Assembly (NCBI GenBank): GCA_964612675.1
Contig: CAZTDD010000057.1
Span: forward strand, 1-39,782
Direction: 5' to 3'
Length of the DNA: 39,782 bases
Origin: CAZTDD01 sp964612675
Lineage (GTDB): Bacteria; Hinthialibacterota; Hinthialibacteria; Hinthialibacterales; JAKPRU01
The notes under the pieces were generated by a model. It was not told where the DNA came from, ran no database searches, and saw only the letters and a list, made by a program, of their open reading frames with translations. Positions 1 to 9,200 of the stretch are shown here, piece after piece. The position numbers were made by a program, and so were the translations under genes. Within the stretch, counting starts at the first letter, position 1, and each line of letters starts with the position of its first letter.

Positions 1-5
1 AGGAG

Positions 6-35
6 TCTCATGGCTTGCCGAAGGCAAACATGAGA
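6..35. repeat. Imperfect inverted repeat (hairpin) near the window edge
   Basis: Arms TCTCATG (6-12) and CATGAGA (29-35) enclose a second stem TTGCC (15-19)/GGCAA (23-27) around a GAA loop. It lies about 45 bp beyond the stop of the minus-strand oxidoreductase that ends at 80, so it could form at the 3' end of that transcript. No T-run follows on either strand, so it is not a canonical rho-independent terminator. The rest of 1-79 shows nothing else. Confidence 0.45.
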
Positions 36-79
36 GCCGTAGAGGAGGGGGTTGATAAATCTCTTCGTACTCAGCTTCA

Positions 80-1369
80 TCAAATCTCCAACCGCCACGG
101 CTCCCGATACTCGCGATGCAGCCAGGAATTGAGCGCGGGATGATTCGTGATCTCTTCGTTCTCACCATCCCATACTAACCGCTCACCCGTCCGGTACGCG
201 ATATTTCCCAGGATCGGCGCGGTTGTCGCACGGTGACATACTTCGACATCGCACACACACCTCTCCCTTGTTTTGATTTTCTCAAGAAATTCCGCAACAT
301 GCAACCGGGTCATGTCGCGCTGAGGCGCGGGATTCTTGTACGTTTTCCTTTCGACACCGTTCTTTTTCCCCTCTTCGGGATAAATCTCGTATCGACCGCG
401 ATTGACCAGGATCGTGCCTTCCCTGCCAAGAAACTGGATATCGAAATGGCCGTGCCCGGGATGAGCGTTGCCTTGGCGCAGGGTATGCTGCACAAGACAA
501 TCGTTATACGTATACAGAATGTCTTGCGTATCCGGCACGTCGCGGCCGTCATTGGGATGAACGAATTTTCCGCCCTCGCACACAACGGAACGGGGCGCAT
601 CTTGATCGAGAGCCCAGTGGACGATATCCATGTGATGGACACCGAAATCGGTAGCGCGTCCACCGGAATAATCCCAATAATACCGAAAACTCCCGTGACA
701 TCGATCCTCGACGTACGGTACCTTGGGAGCAGGCCCCAGCCACAGTTCCCAGTCGAGTTCCGGTGGAGGATCGGTCGGCTGTTCCGCACGCCTCCTGCCA
801 CCGGAGTTGCTCGTATTCCAACAAACGACCTTGCTGATAGGGCCGATGTAGCCGTCGTGTATCAACTGGATTGCCTCTTTATAGTGAGCCCCCGAATGCT
901 GTTGAGTACCGCCCTGCGAAACTCGTTTGTATTGTCGTGCCGCATTCACCATCATTCGCCCTTCGTAAATGGTGGTCGAAAGCGGCTTTTCGCAGTACAC
1001 ATCTTTTCCAGCTTTGCACGCTTCGATAAACACTAATGCGTGCCAATGATCCGGGGTTCCGATAAGAACCGCGTCGATGTCCTTTTGTTCAAGGAGCTTC
1101 CGAAAATCATGGAAAGATTTTGGATTTCCATCGGCGGTGTCGCGGGCGCGGGCAAGATGCTCTTTATCCACGTCACACACAGCGCGAATTTCGGCGTTGT
1201 TTTGCATAAAACGGCGCATGACGTCAATCCCCCGGCCTCCGCAGCCGATGAGTCCGATTCCGATTCGTTCATTCGCACCCAGCGCCCGCAGTGAAGGTGA
1301 GGCTGCAAATCCCAGCGTGACGGCCGCCTTATTAAATGTCCTACGATTCAGTGAATATGAATTCGACAT
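80..1369 (-). CDS. Tat-exported Gfo/Idh/MocA family oxidoreductase
   Basis: Predicted NAD(P)-dependent sugar or sugar-derivative oxidoreductase, 429 aa. The N terminus carries a twin-arginine signal (NRRTF, residues 8-12, then an Ala/Leu-rich stretch), so it is likely exported folded with its cofactor. The Rossmann motif GLIGCGGRG lies near residues 39-47 and the family EKP motif at 127-129 (CEKPLST). A C-terminal segment GGRATDFGVHHMD is typical of the secreted members found in Planctomycetes-like bacteria. I chose the ATG at 1369 because GGAGG stands 11 nt upstream; the upstream in-frame TTG at 1387 would overlap that site. Substrate unknown. It is one of three family members here; the one at 35628 has a similar Tat layout. 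Confidence 0.9.
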   Translation of the reverse strand: MSNSYSLNRRTFNKAAVTLGFAASPSLRALGANERIGIGLIGCGGRGIDVMRRFMQNNAEIRAVCDVDKEHLARARDTADGNPKSFHDFRKLLEQKDIDAVLIGTPDHWHALVFIEACKAGKDVYCEKPLSTTIYEGRMMVNAARQYKRVSQGGTQQHSGAHYKEAIQLIHDGYIGPISKVVCWNTSNSGGRRRAEQPTDPPPELDWELWLGPAPKVPYVEDRCHGSFRYYWDYSGGRATDFGVHHMDIVHWALDQDAPRSVVCEGGKFVHPNDGRDVPDTQDILYTYNDCLVQHTLRQGNAHPGHGHFDIQFLGREGTILVNRGRYEIYPEEGKKNGVERKTYKNPAPQRDMTRLHVAEFLEKIKTRERCVCDVEVCHRATTAPILGNIAYRTGERLVWDGENEEITNHPALNSWLHREYREPWRLEI

Positions 1370-1767
1370 ATTTTCACGATCCTCCAATCCATAAACGTTC
1401 TTGTTAGCCGGTCTCGCGGGTTATGCTTTTAATAACGCGATGATACCCGTCATGGCGAGCGAAGTGTGGCCATCTCATCTTGTTGATCCAACAGTGAAAT
1501 TCCCAAGTCGCTCCGCTCCTCGGAATGACGGAATCGGTCACGTTTTCCTAGCCCTACTCTCTTCTTGTCTTTTTTTTAGTGTTTTCGTGGCTCTTTCGTG
1601 CCTTCGCGTTTCATTACCTTCCCAGCATGCGTCGTCTAGCTTCGCTTTCTTGCCCACAGCCGTTCTTAGCAAGAAAGCAAGCGTAGAGTCGGTTAGCGAC
1701 GAGCTTGTCCGCAGATTATCGAGGCGCACACTTTAGAGCAGCGTAACCCACCAGACAGCCGTAAAGG
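1370..1767. repeat. Gene-free spacer built of dispersed-repeat-like palindromes
   Basis: No convincing gene lies in this 398-bp spacer. Three repeat-like blocks follow one another. (1) 1447-1531 has ends CCGTCATGGCGAG and, inverted, CCGTCATTCCGAG; it resembles the GTCAT-CGAG palindromes scattered through many environmental genomes. (2) 1541-1612 is a low-complexity stretch of T-runs and repeated TTCGTG/TTCGCG units. (3) 1639-1682 is a hairpin with a perfect 10-bp stem GCTTTCTTGC/GCAAGAAAGC. The two flanking minus-strand genes are therefore probably separate transcription units. The family comparison is from memory; the symmetry is seen directly. Confidence 0.6.
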
Positions 1768-3066
1768 TCACTCCCCTTTCCTGGACACCGATGACCAGAT
1801 TGCCTGGAGATTTCGTGCTGCGGGATTATCGGGATCGATTTGCAGCGCTTTCTGTAAATGCTCACGCGCTTTTTCGCCGTCTTTGAGTTCCAGATAACAT
1901 TGCGCCATCAGCGCATAGACGGTAGCGTTTTCGGCTTCAATTTGTGTGCAAGTATTCAGGTGTGCCAGCGCTTTCTCGTAATTCCCGCTCGCCATTTCAA
2001 TCTCGGCAAGATAGAGCGCCGCTCGCAACTCCCCAGGATCCATCGAAAGAACTTTTTGAAATTCCTCTGCAGCTAAATTTCCCCGTCCGATTTCCAGGTA
2101 GATGAGTCCCATCGCCATGTGCGTTTTTGGAGTGTCGGGGTGATGCCGGAGAAAACTTCGGTAGAAATTCCGCTTCTTACGAGACAGTCGATTCACAGTA
2201 TCCAGACTTTGTTTTGCTAACTGGACCTTCTCTTTTTGTTTTTTTGCCGCGTAAATCTTGATCAGCTGAAAAATCGCGTGTTGGTAAAAGGGATCTTGAT
2301 CAATAATTGTTTCGAATATCTCCTGTGCTTGGTCGTATTGTCGCTCCCGCATCAAGTCTTTCGCGTATTCATATCGTACACGCATACTCTCCGGATGATC
2401 TTTCAGGATCGACGCGAAAAACTCTTTTGTATCTTCCCCGCGCCGCTGCATAACCAGGCCTTTGAGGACTCGTGCATGCTCGTGCTGGGTCAGCTCATCG
2501 ACAATCGATTCCGCTTTGGATATTTCGCCGAGCGTGTACAGGATCGCGGCTTTCCGATAAAGCGCTTTTTCATTGGAAGGCTTGCGCCGGAGGATCTCTT
2601 CAAGTTGCTCAAGCGCGGGGGGATACCGCTGCAGGCGGAAATAGACCGAAACAAGTTCCTGCCGAAACTCAATCGATTCCGGATTTAATTCGACCGCCTT
2701 GTGCAGTTCCTCCAACGATCGATTCGGATCGCGCTGTTGGCTTCCGTAAATCTGTCCGAGATAGAAGTGGGCGGGAGCATTCGACGGGTGTTTTTTTACT
2801 GTGGTCTCCAGCAGCGTAATGGCTCTCTCGTAATACCGGTGCAGCTGATACAGTCGAGCCAATTTCAAAAGCAAGACGGCATTATTGGGATCGCGTCGAA
2901 TTGCCTGCAGCAACTCGCGTTCTTCGTCGACAAACTCGGTCCTTTCAAGAACAGGCTCCTCCGTAAACTCCAGGTCGATTCCCCAGTCCCCGCTTTGTTG
3001 TGCCGGAGCAGAGGAGACAAGCAAGAGAACCAGTAGTATCCCTGGCATATATGTGAATATTCGCAT
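1768..3066 (-). CDS. Secreted tetratricopeptide-repeat protein
   Basis: 432 aa. An N-terminal signal peptide (about residues 1-24, hydrophobic core GILLVLLLVSSAPA) precedes an array of TPR helices from about residue 50 to the C terminus. Consensus pieces such as APAHFYLGQIYG and ATVYALMAQCYLELKDGEKA are visible. TPR arrays are protein-binding scaffolds, and no catalytic motif is seen. The start at 3066 is chosen because it opens the signal peptide; the ORF could extend upstream but would then run into the preceding gene, and no strong Shine-Dalgarno sequence is visible. It starts 20 bp after the stop of the FG-GAP/ASPIC gene on the same strand, so the two are probably co-transcribed and translationally coupled. 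Such TPR/ASPIC pairs recur in environmental bacteria, but the role is not established. Confidence 0.85.
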   Translation of the reverse strand: MRIFTYMPGILLVLLLVSSAPAQQSGDWGIDLEFTEEPVLERTEFVDEERELLQAIRRDPNNAVLLLKLARLYQLHRYYERAITLLETTVKKHPSNAPAHFYLGQIYGSQQRDPNRSLEELHKAVELNPESIEFRQELVSVYFRLQRYPPALEQLEEILRRKPSNEKALYRKAAILYTLGEISKAESIVDELTQHEHARVLKGLVMQRRGEDTKEFFASILKDHPESMRVRYEYAKDLMRERQYDQAQEIFETIIDQDPFYQHAIFQLIKIYAAKKQKEKVQLAKQSLDTVNRLSRKKRNFYRSFLRHHPDTPKTHMAMGLIYLEIGRGNLAAEEFQKVLSMDPGELRAALYLAEIEMASGNYEKALAHLNTCTQIEAENATVYALMAQCYLELKDGEKAREHLQKALQIDPDNPAARNLQAIWSSVSRKGE

Positions 3067-3086
3067 TCGGAACAAAATCAAGGTTT

Positions 3087-4775
3087 CTACTCCGATGCAG
3101 CCGGTTCTTCGACAACCAGACGTTGATTCACCTGAACGTGTTCCAGTTTCGTTTTGACTCCGGACGGCCAGAGGATTTCTATTTGTTCGGCCGTCTCTTG
3201 TTTGCCCAACCCGAAATGAATTATCGTGCTGTCCTGCGAAAGAAAACTCGATCCGCTCCAAATTCCTCGTGCGTGGCGAATCGGTCCCGAGCTGAGTTGC
3301 ACTTTGGCTCCGACCGCCTGTCGATTGGACTGAGTGCCGACAAGGACAAGCTGCAGCCAGTTGTTCTTGTTTCCGCCGTCATTCCGCAGCACTGTCGGGT
3401 GACTGCTGAGACTATTGAAAACGAGGTCGATATCGCCGTCATTGTCCAAATCGCCCTGCGCGCACCCTCGACCGATCCGATCCCGATAGAAGCTGGCTCC
3501 CAACCCGGATTCGACCAGGACAAATCGTTCCTCGCCAACGTTTTCGTACAACAGCGGCGGCTGTGCAAACGCCGTATCGACGTCCGGATGATCCGCCTCG
3601 GGATACACATGTCCCGTGCAGAAAAACAAATCCTCGTCCCCGTCGTTTTCCACGTCAATCCATTCCACGCCCCAGCCAAGCGCCGAATAGGTCTTGTTTC
3701 CAACTGAGCTGGTATACGTAATATCGCGAAATGTCCCGTCTCCGTTTCCAAGTAGCACAGTGAACGGCTCCTCCGAGAAATTCGCCACGGAAATATCCCA
3801 TTCGAAATCGCCGTTGGGATCGCCGTAGGATGCTCCCATTGATGCCATTTCCGTCCCGTCCTCGCTATAGGCAACGCCGGAAAAGAGACCGTATTCCTCA
3901 AACGTGCCGTCCCCGTGATTCAGCAGAAGATAGCTCGGCATCGAATCGTTGGAAACATACAGATCGGGATACAGGTCCCGATTCACATCTCCCCAGAGGC
4001 AGGTGAAGCTATACGCGGGTTCAATCTCCGAAAAACCCGACGGTTCAGTGACGTCTTCAAACGTGCCGTCACCTTTATTCCGGAAAAGGGACATCCCCTG
4101 CGGCGTATACGCACGTGGACCTGGATAAACGAGAAATCCACGCCAATTCGCTTTTTCATTTTCGATGGGTCCGGGAATCGAGGTGAGATCCAAATAATCG
4201 GCCACAACAAGATCCAGAAGACCGTCCCGGTCGTAATCGCCGAACGAAACCCCCGTGCTCAAAAGGGCCGACTGGCAGCCCGCTTTCTCAATGATATCCG
4301 TGAAACGGCCGTTGCCGTCGTTCTGATAAAATCGGTTCTTCCCGTAATTCGTCACATAGAGATCGATATCGCCGTCATTGTCATAATCCGCCGCAGCGCA
4401 ACCCATCCCCCACCCGGTGTCCCCAACTCCGGCCGCATCGGTAATATCGGTAAACGTGCCGTCACGGTTATTTCTGTATAGCCGGTTTCTTGGGGGCGGA
4501 TCGATCTTCCTCTCGAAGGTGCTGCCGGAGACAAAGTAGATATCCAACCAGCCGTCACCGTCCGCATCGAAAAGGGCTGTCCCTCCTCCCTTGGCTTCAA
4601 TGATACAAATTTTCTTATCGCGCTCCCCGGCAACGTGCAGAAAATCGATACCGGTTTCTTCGGTCACATCCACAAAATGAACATCCCCGTGCGACAGAGC
4701 ACACTGCGTGTCGTCGTATGGAAACAGGAACAGCAGCGCGAAAAGTGAGACCGTTGGTAAAATTCGCCGGTTCAT
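3087..4775 (-). CDS. Secreted FG-GAP/VCBS beta-propeller with ASPIC/UnbV domain (CRTAC1-like)
   Basis: 562 aa with a signal peptide (residues about 1-25). Seven propeller-type repeats carry calcium-binding-like motifs, among them DADGDGWLD, DYDNDGDID, DYDRDGLLD and DLDNDGDID. That fits a seven-bladed integrin-alpha/VCBS propeller. The last about 70 residues (AVGAKVQL through QIEILWPSG) match the ASPIC/UnbV domain by recognition. The fold and export are well supported; the ligand is unknown. It is first in a two-gene unit with the TPR gene 20 bp downstream. The start ATG at 4775 fits the signal peptide, with only a weak GGTGG about 16 nt upstream. Confidence 0.88.
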   Translation of the reverse strand: MNRRILPTVSLFALLFLFPYDDTQCALSHGDVHFVDVTEETGIDFLHVAGERDKKICIIEAKGGGTALFDADGDGWLDIYFVSGSTFERKIDPPPRNRLYRNNRDGTFTDITDAAGVGDTGWGMGCAAADYDNDGDIDLYVTNYGKNRFYQNDGNGRFTDIIEKAGCQSALLSTGVSFGDYDRDGLLDLVVADYLDLTSIPGPIENEKANWRGFLVYPGPRAYTPQGMSLFRNKGDGTFEDVTEPSGFSEIEPAYSFTCLWGDVNRDLYPDLYVSNDSMPSYLLLNHGDGTFEEYGLFSGVAYSEDGTEMASMGASYGDPNGDFEWDISVANFSEEPFTVLLGNGDGTFRDITYTSSVGNKTYSALGWGVEWIDVENDGDEDLFFCTGHVYPEADHPDVDTAFAQPPLLYENVGEERFVLVESGLGASFYRDRIGRGCAQGDLDNDGDIDLVFNSLSSHPTVLRNDGGNKNNWLQLVLVGTQSNRQAVGAKVQLSSGPIRHARGIWSGSSFLSQDSTIIHFGLGKQETAEQIEILWPSGVKTKLEHVQVNQRLVVEEPAASE

Positions 4776-4804
4776 GTTGTCGTTACAGAGACCACCAATA
4801 AACA

Positions 4805-4825
4805 GGGGCGAGACTTGCTCGCCCC
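4805..4825. repeat. GC-rich hairpin between two minus-strand genes
   Basis: A perfect 8-bp stem GGGGCGAG/CTCGCCCC encloses ACTTG. It lies between the stop of the CBM9-like gene (4881) and the start of the FG-GAP gene (4775). On the minus strand it is followed by TGTTTATT, a poor U-tail, so it could be a weak terminator. It could equally be a REP-like element of the GGGGCG type seen again at 37078-37107. Confidence 0.5.
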
Positions 4826-4880
4826 CGACCTTTGATTTCTGAATTATTGTTCAAACGATACCAACACCGATTCTTCACTC

Positions 4881-5858
4881 TTAGAACAGTGACCACTCGC
4901 TGATCGGGGTCCCGCCCAATGGATTGTCGGATGTAAAACGCATTTCGCGGAAATACTCAACGCTCGACTCGTTGGCCTGATGCCATCGCATCAGCTGGAA
5001 GTTCTGCTCATCCCAATCGATCCAGTTGATATTAAACCCAATCGGCTCGTCCGGTTGGAACGAAGGGAATACCCCCCATGGGAATTTGATTTCCTGGACG
5101 TAGGAGGTATGCTGCTCGGCCGGTTTGTCATCCAACTGCACCGCGCGTTCGACCTGTGCCAGGATGTCCGCTTCCGCGTCGTCATCCGTATTCAGCGCCG
5201 ACCGGAAAATCGCGAAATCGAGCGGCAGACCGTTTGCCATAACCGGTTCCATGTCGAATTCTTCCTTAATGATCTCTGCATCAACGCTGAACGCCGTCTG
5301 AAGGTCAAACTCGGAGGTCTGATCGTCGTTGATGTTGGGCGGTTCACGGTTGTTGTCATTATCAAACCAAATTTCGATACCATCATTCGTGAAACCGGGC
5401 TGGTTATTGAGATCCCGTTCAATGTGTTGACTCTGATACCACCCCATCAGGCTGTCTTCAGCAATATTGAGAAGGTAAAAGCCGGTATCGTCCCAACCAA
5501 TATACGTTGTCGCCGAGAAGTCCTCGTCGCCCTCCGTCTCGAAACTGGTGTCGCTGCTGACCAAAACCTTGTTCGGGTCGAACTCGAAATGATCGCCGGT
5601 TTTCATTGGAACCATGTTTTCCGCGTTCGAGGTCGCCTCGCTGCCAATTTGCTCCGCCGGATCGATATCCGGAAGTTCCGCCGGATCCCCGAACGAATCC
5701 AGCGGCCAATCCGACGGGTCGCCGTCGATTTGGATCTGGATGCCATTTGCGAACTTACGACAGTTGATGAATTGATCCTGGGCAAGAACCGTCTGCCCGC
5801 CGAAACACACTGCAAGAACGAAAGCCAAGAAAATGATGTACCCGGAATCTCTCTTCAC
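4881..5858 (-). CDS. Secreted CBM9-like (DOMON-type) carbohydrate-binding protein
   Basis: 325 aa. The start is a GTG at 5858, chosen because GGAGG lies 6 nt upstream and it opens a signal peptide (residues about 1-26, cleavage after QTVLA). The mature protein begins with an IDGDPSDWP motif, characteristic of CBM9-like sugar or haem-binding beta-sandwich domains. It continues with YIGWDDTGFYL and DGIEIWFDND, also typical. No catalytic domain is attached, so it is most likely a binding or adhesion component. It has its own promoter-like sequence (6004-6033) and a hairpin touching the ribosome binding site. The exact family is uncertain, as the sequence is acidic and divergent. Confidence 0.7.
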   Translation of the reverse strand: MKRDSGYIIFLAFVLAVCFGGQTVLAQDQFINCRKFANGIQIQIDGDPSDWPLDSFGDPAELPDIDPAEQIGSEATSNAENMVPMKTGDHFEFDPNKVLVSSDTSFETEGDEDFSATTYIGWDDTGFYLLNIAEDSLMGWYQSQHIERDLNNQPGFTNDGIEIWFDNDNNREPPNINDDQTSEFDLQTAFSVDAEIIKEEFDMEPVMANGLPLDFAIFRSALNTDDDAEADILAQVERAVQLDDKPAEQHTSYVQEIKFPWGVFPSFQPDEPIGFNINWIDWDEQNFQLMRWHQANESSVEYFREMRFTSDNPLGGTPISEWSLF

Positions 5859-5868
5859 GATAGTCCTC

Positions 5869-5891
5869 CAAATCGGTATCACAACGATTTG
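5869..5891 (-). promoter_or_regulatory. Hairpin abutting the ribosome binding site of the CBM9-like gene
   Basis: CAAATCG (5869-5875) and CGATTTG (5885-5891) form a 7-bp stem in the leader RNA, ending immediately before the GGAGG (5865-5869) that serves the GTG start at 5858. It could tune ribosome access. No known riboswitch class is recognised. A further imperfect hairpin (CATCTGCC/GGCGGATG) lies upstream near 5967-5987. Confidence 0.4.
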
Positions 5892-6003
5892 AGAGTGTGC
5901 CGACACGGAACAGAGACCGTCGTAAAGATCCGGCTTGGCCTCTGTATCGCTCCACACAGATCTCTCTCATCCGCCTAGTAGGCAGATGATTGCCACCATG
6001 TTA

Positions 6004-6033
6004 ACTTTACTCCATCAGATCGATTCCCGTCAA
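6004..6033 (-). promoter_or_regulatory. Sigma-70-like promoter for the CBM9-like gene
   Basis: Reading the minus strand, a -35-like TTGACG (6033-6028) and a -10-like TAAAGT (6009-6004) are separated by 18 bp. Transcription would start near 5997 and give a leader of about 140 nt. The match is reasonable but not exact, and housekeeping promoter consensus in this lineage is unknown. Confidence 0.4.
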
Positions 6034-6091
6034 GAAGTTTTTTTGGGGATTCTTACGGTCCGTCTCCGGTAACATGTCGTCCATTCTGCTT

Positions 6092-6122
6092 AAAAAGAAA
6101 GACCCCGGCTTCATCGCCGGGG
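6092..6122 (-). terminator. Rho-independent terminator
   Basis: On the minus strand a perfect 7-bp stem CCCCGGC/GCCGGGG with a 6-nt loop (6103-6122) is followed by TCTTTCTTTTT (6102-6092). It lies 155 bp beyond the stop of the GH106-like gene, directly at the end of the structured RNA candidate. It would end either that mRNA or the RNA. Confidence 0.85.
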
Positions 6123-6222
6123 TTCACGGCTGAGTCTTTGGACTCAAACCTCTCGTTTGCAGATGCTGCTTACCCGTGGTCTCTGTCCCCAGGGGCTACT
6201 AACGCAGCCATTACTCCCGCTT
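6092..6222 (-). ncRNA. Structured RNA candidate ending in a terminator
   Basis: The minus strand between the GH106-like stop and the terminator folds compactly. An outer 5-bp stem (CACGG 6125-6129 with CCGTG 6174-6178) encloses TGAGTC/GACTCA (6131-6136 with 6141-6146) and AAAC/GTTT (6146-6149 with 6155-6158). GCTGC (6165-6169) can pair with GCAGC (6204-6208), outside the closed domain, giving a pseudoknot-like contact. Alternatively GGCT (6194-6197) can pair with AGCC (6206-6209). A GAAC linker leads into the terminator hairpin. The layout reminds me of scaffold RNAs of IscB/TnpB elements (OMEGA RNA, earlier HEARO), but no such ORF is in the window and I cannot align it. The 5' end is not defined. 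It could also be the 3' UTR of the upstream gene. Confidence 0.45.
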
Positions 6223-6276
6223 GCTATATCATTAGTATACTGCGATACCGCGCTCTCGACAATAGGGAACAAGAGC

Positions 6277-9200
6277 TTATCGGCGGACCTCCAATTGAAA
6301 CGGCTCGAAAAGCCCGTATCCCACCACGTGATAGGATTCCCCGGGCGGCGGACCGGATTCGGGGCCGACCTGGAATTGTCCCGGCCAGGCGGTGCCGAGC
6401 TGCGGGTTGCCGTGATGCGGCCCGAGAGTGTTCTTTAAGGTCCCATAAACCCTTACTGTGACTGTACTTCGACCCGGTTCGACACTGTCGCTGATGTCCA
6501 ATTCCCAGGGCTGACAAGCGATAACACCTGCGGATTCCCCGTTGACAGTCACTTCCGCCACGCTCCCGTCCCAATCCCCCAGACAGACATACACGCTGTC
6601 GGAATCGCCGGACACATCAAACGTCTGTGTGTAGCTTACACAGTCCCCGTAAAGCGGCATTCCCTGCCCTTTCCACGGCCCGAGATCCAGGTCCCTGGCA
6701 GGGACAACAACGAAACCGCGTTCAACGGGCTCAAGTGCAAAATCGCCAAGAAGATAGACCGACTCAAGTTCGTGGAAAATGGAGAAAGGACTCGCTTTTA
6801 GCGTGAGGATATTCTCTCCGTTGGTCACAGCGTCTTCAATATCCAGGACCCCGAAGCATCGGTCCAACCACCAGCGTTCTCCATCCCACTCCACAGGTTC
6901 TCCGTTGACCGAGATGGTGTACAGATCCGGTTGTTCGACAACGATGGACATATCCGGATTATCGTCTCCGAATCCCCTGAGGAAAAAGTGGAAGTTCGCT
7001 TCGAAACCCGTGTCCGGGCCAAATTCCTCTCGGCTGATAATGTTGTCTTTGAACTGAACAGATCGCTCCCAGAGATTCTGCTGGAATCCGTGTTTCTGGA
7101 ACACCAGCTGTTGCGCTTTGTGGAAGTAAGTGGACTCTCTCTGTTCGCCGCCGACCGATATGTCGCAAAAATCCAGAGTCAGGACATTGGGCCGGTCTCG
7201 ATTTACCGCGAGAGGACCTACGGGCTCCAATTCATCGATCACGATTTCTTCATGATCCGGCGGGGGAAATCGGTCGGGTTTCTCCGGCGATACACAAAAC
7301 AGAGCACTACCCGCAGGCGGCAGGTCGTAGTCGAATGTGACCCGTCCCTCGTACTCATAATAGGGATACATGGTCATTGAACCCTCGGAGAGATCCCACA
7401 ATTCCACGGATTGCCCACGCAGCCTGCAAGAACCTTTCGCGGGACCGTCCAAGCTGGTGTTGACCAGAAACAGAAGATAACCGTCGTCGAGCACACGCAG
7501 GTTATGGAACAGTTTTCCTTCAGCGCCGTCTTCCTTTGCGATGGTCACCGTGGGTGGCACTTGCAAGCGAATCTCTCGCATGGCTTCCGAGGTGGAAACC
7601 CGCTTCCAATTGGAGACTTCACCGGCAATTTCCCGCGCAAATGCGTTCGATTCCGAGCCGTCTACGCATACGGGAGCATCGACCAATGAGAGAACCTGTC
7701 CGCCCGAACCGACGTAGTGTTTCAGGAATGTTGCGGTAGCACGGTTCAGATTCTCCAAACCGGGCGGGAGAACAACGAGATCGTAAGTTCGTTCGCCTAC
7801 AATGAACTTGTCTCTCGATGCAGCTCCCCACCGCGCGATAACATCTTCACATCCCAAGTCAAACTCGAGCTGTTCATCCTCCAATTCCGTGACAAATCGC
7901 TGGAAGGTCTCGCCAATCTCGTTCAGGCGCGGATGATTTGCGGAAACGGAGAGATACATCCACGCGGTGGAGGTCGGTTCGATGACAAGCACACGGTTTT
8001 CTTGCCGCCCTGAACTGACAGCGAGCATCATCCGTGCGAGGTAGTCTCCCGAGACGTGATAGAGCGGCCACCAGGGTTCGTGATAGGTGAATGAAGGCGG
8101 ATGGTCTCGTTTTCTCGCACCGCGAATGGTCGTATAGGACAGGTGTTGATCGATAAAGTTCACACCGAGCACACAAAGCCAGTCCGCGATCCGTTTCATG
8201 TCCTGAAACTCGAAATCCCAGCCGGCGGCTCCGTAGGCTTCGCATAGAACCCGCTCGCGTCCCAACTGATTCGCGATGCTCGCGACCTCCTTGACCGCGC
8301 GTACATTGCCGAACTGTGCGTGAGGCCCCTCGCTGTACCGATTCATCAAACAATCGATCCCCGGAATCTGTTGAAACGCGGCCATCGCCATATTGTCCGT
8401 CACACCGTTACAATTCGGCCACCCGTGCTCCCAATAGTGGCCTGTGAAGTCCAGGTCATTCTTTGCGCAGTACTCGTAGTAGGGTTTCGCCCAATGCTCG
8501 ATGAACTCCTCGAGGAGAAACCGGTGCCAATTGTGACGCACTCGTTTCCAATCGCCGACTTCCTCGAAAAGCGACGGGAGGTGCCCGCGCAATGAGTATC
8601 CCCACCGCGCCTCAAATCGATCCAAGAAATCTTTCGACCAGTGAATGCCTCCGGCGGGCCGGAGATGCGGTTCGTCCGTGAACGACCCCGGAACCAATTT
8701 ACCGAATTGGTCGCCGAACCGTTTTCGATAAGTCTCTAGTGTGACTTCGAGGAATTCCTCTGTAACGCCTGGACGCAGAAGATCCACATAGCAATATCCG
8801 GCATACCAGGGATTGCCCATGCTTGCCTGGCGGATTGTGAATACCTGGTACTCGCCATCCGGTAACGAGTTTCCTTCCCGCACAGCATCCGTAACATCCT
8901 CGGTCTTTCCATCGACGACACGGTGAACAGCGACAATCTCATCGGTAATCTCTTCCGGTGGTTTTTCTGCACGCTGAAGGTGAACGCCGATCCCCCTGGA
9001 CTCGGGCATATTGTGCGGCACGTGTCCGCCGGCGAACCCGGACGGATACGAGTTTTCGTCGTAAATCCAAACACGCATCCCCAATCGATCGGCTTCGCCG
9101 ATCGTCCACTCATACAGGTCCAGCCAGCGTTCCGAGAGATAGGGTGTCACGAGGCTGGGGCGCGGATGAATAAACAACTGCCATACGCCTTGCGATTGGA

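Noticed and set aside
6..35. Hairpin at the left edge as terminator of the 80-1369 gene
   Set aside because: No U-tail on either strand; listed only as an inverted repeat.
4980..5978. Plus-strand 332-codon ORF antisense to the CBM9-like gene
   Set aside because: Shadow of a minus-strand gene with a GTG start, GGAGG and a signal peptide; the plus frame has no motif.
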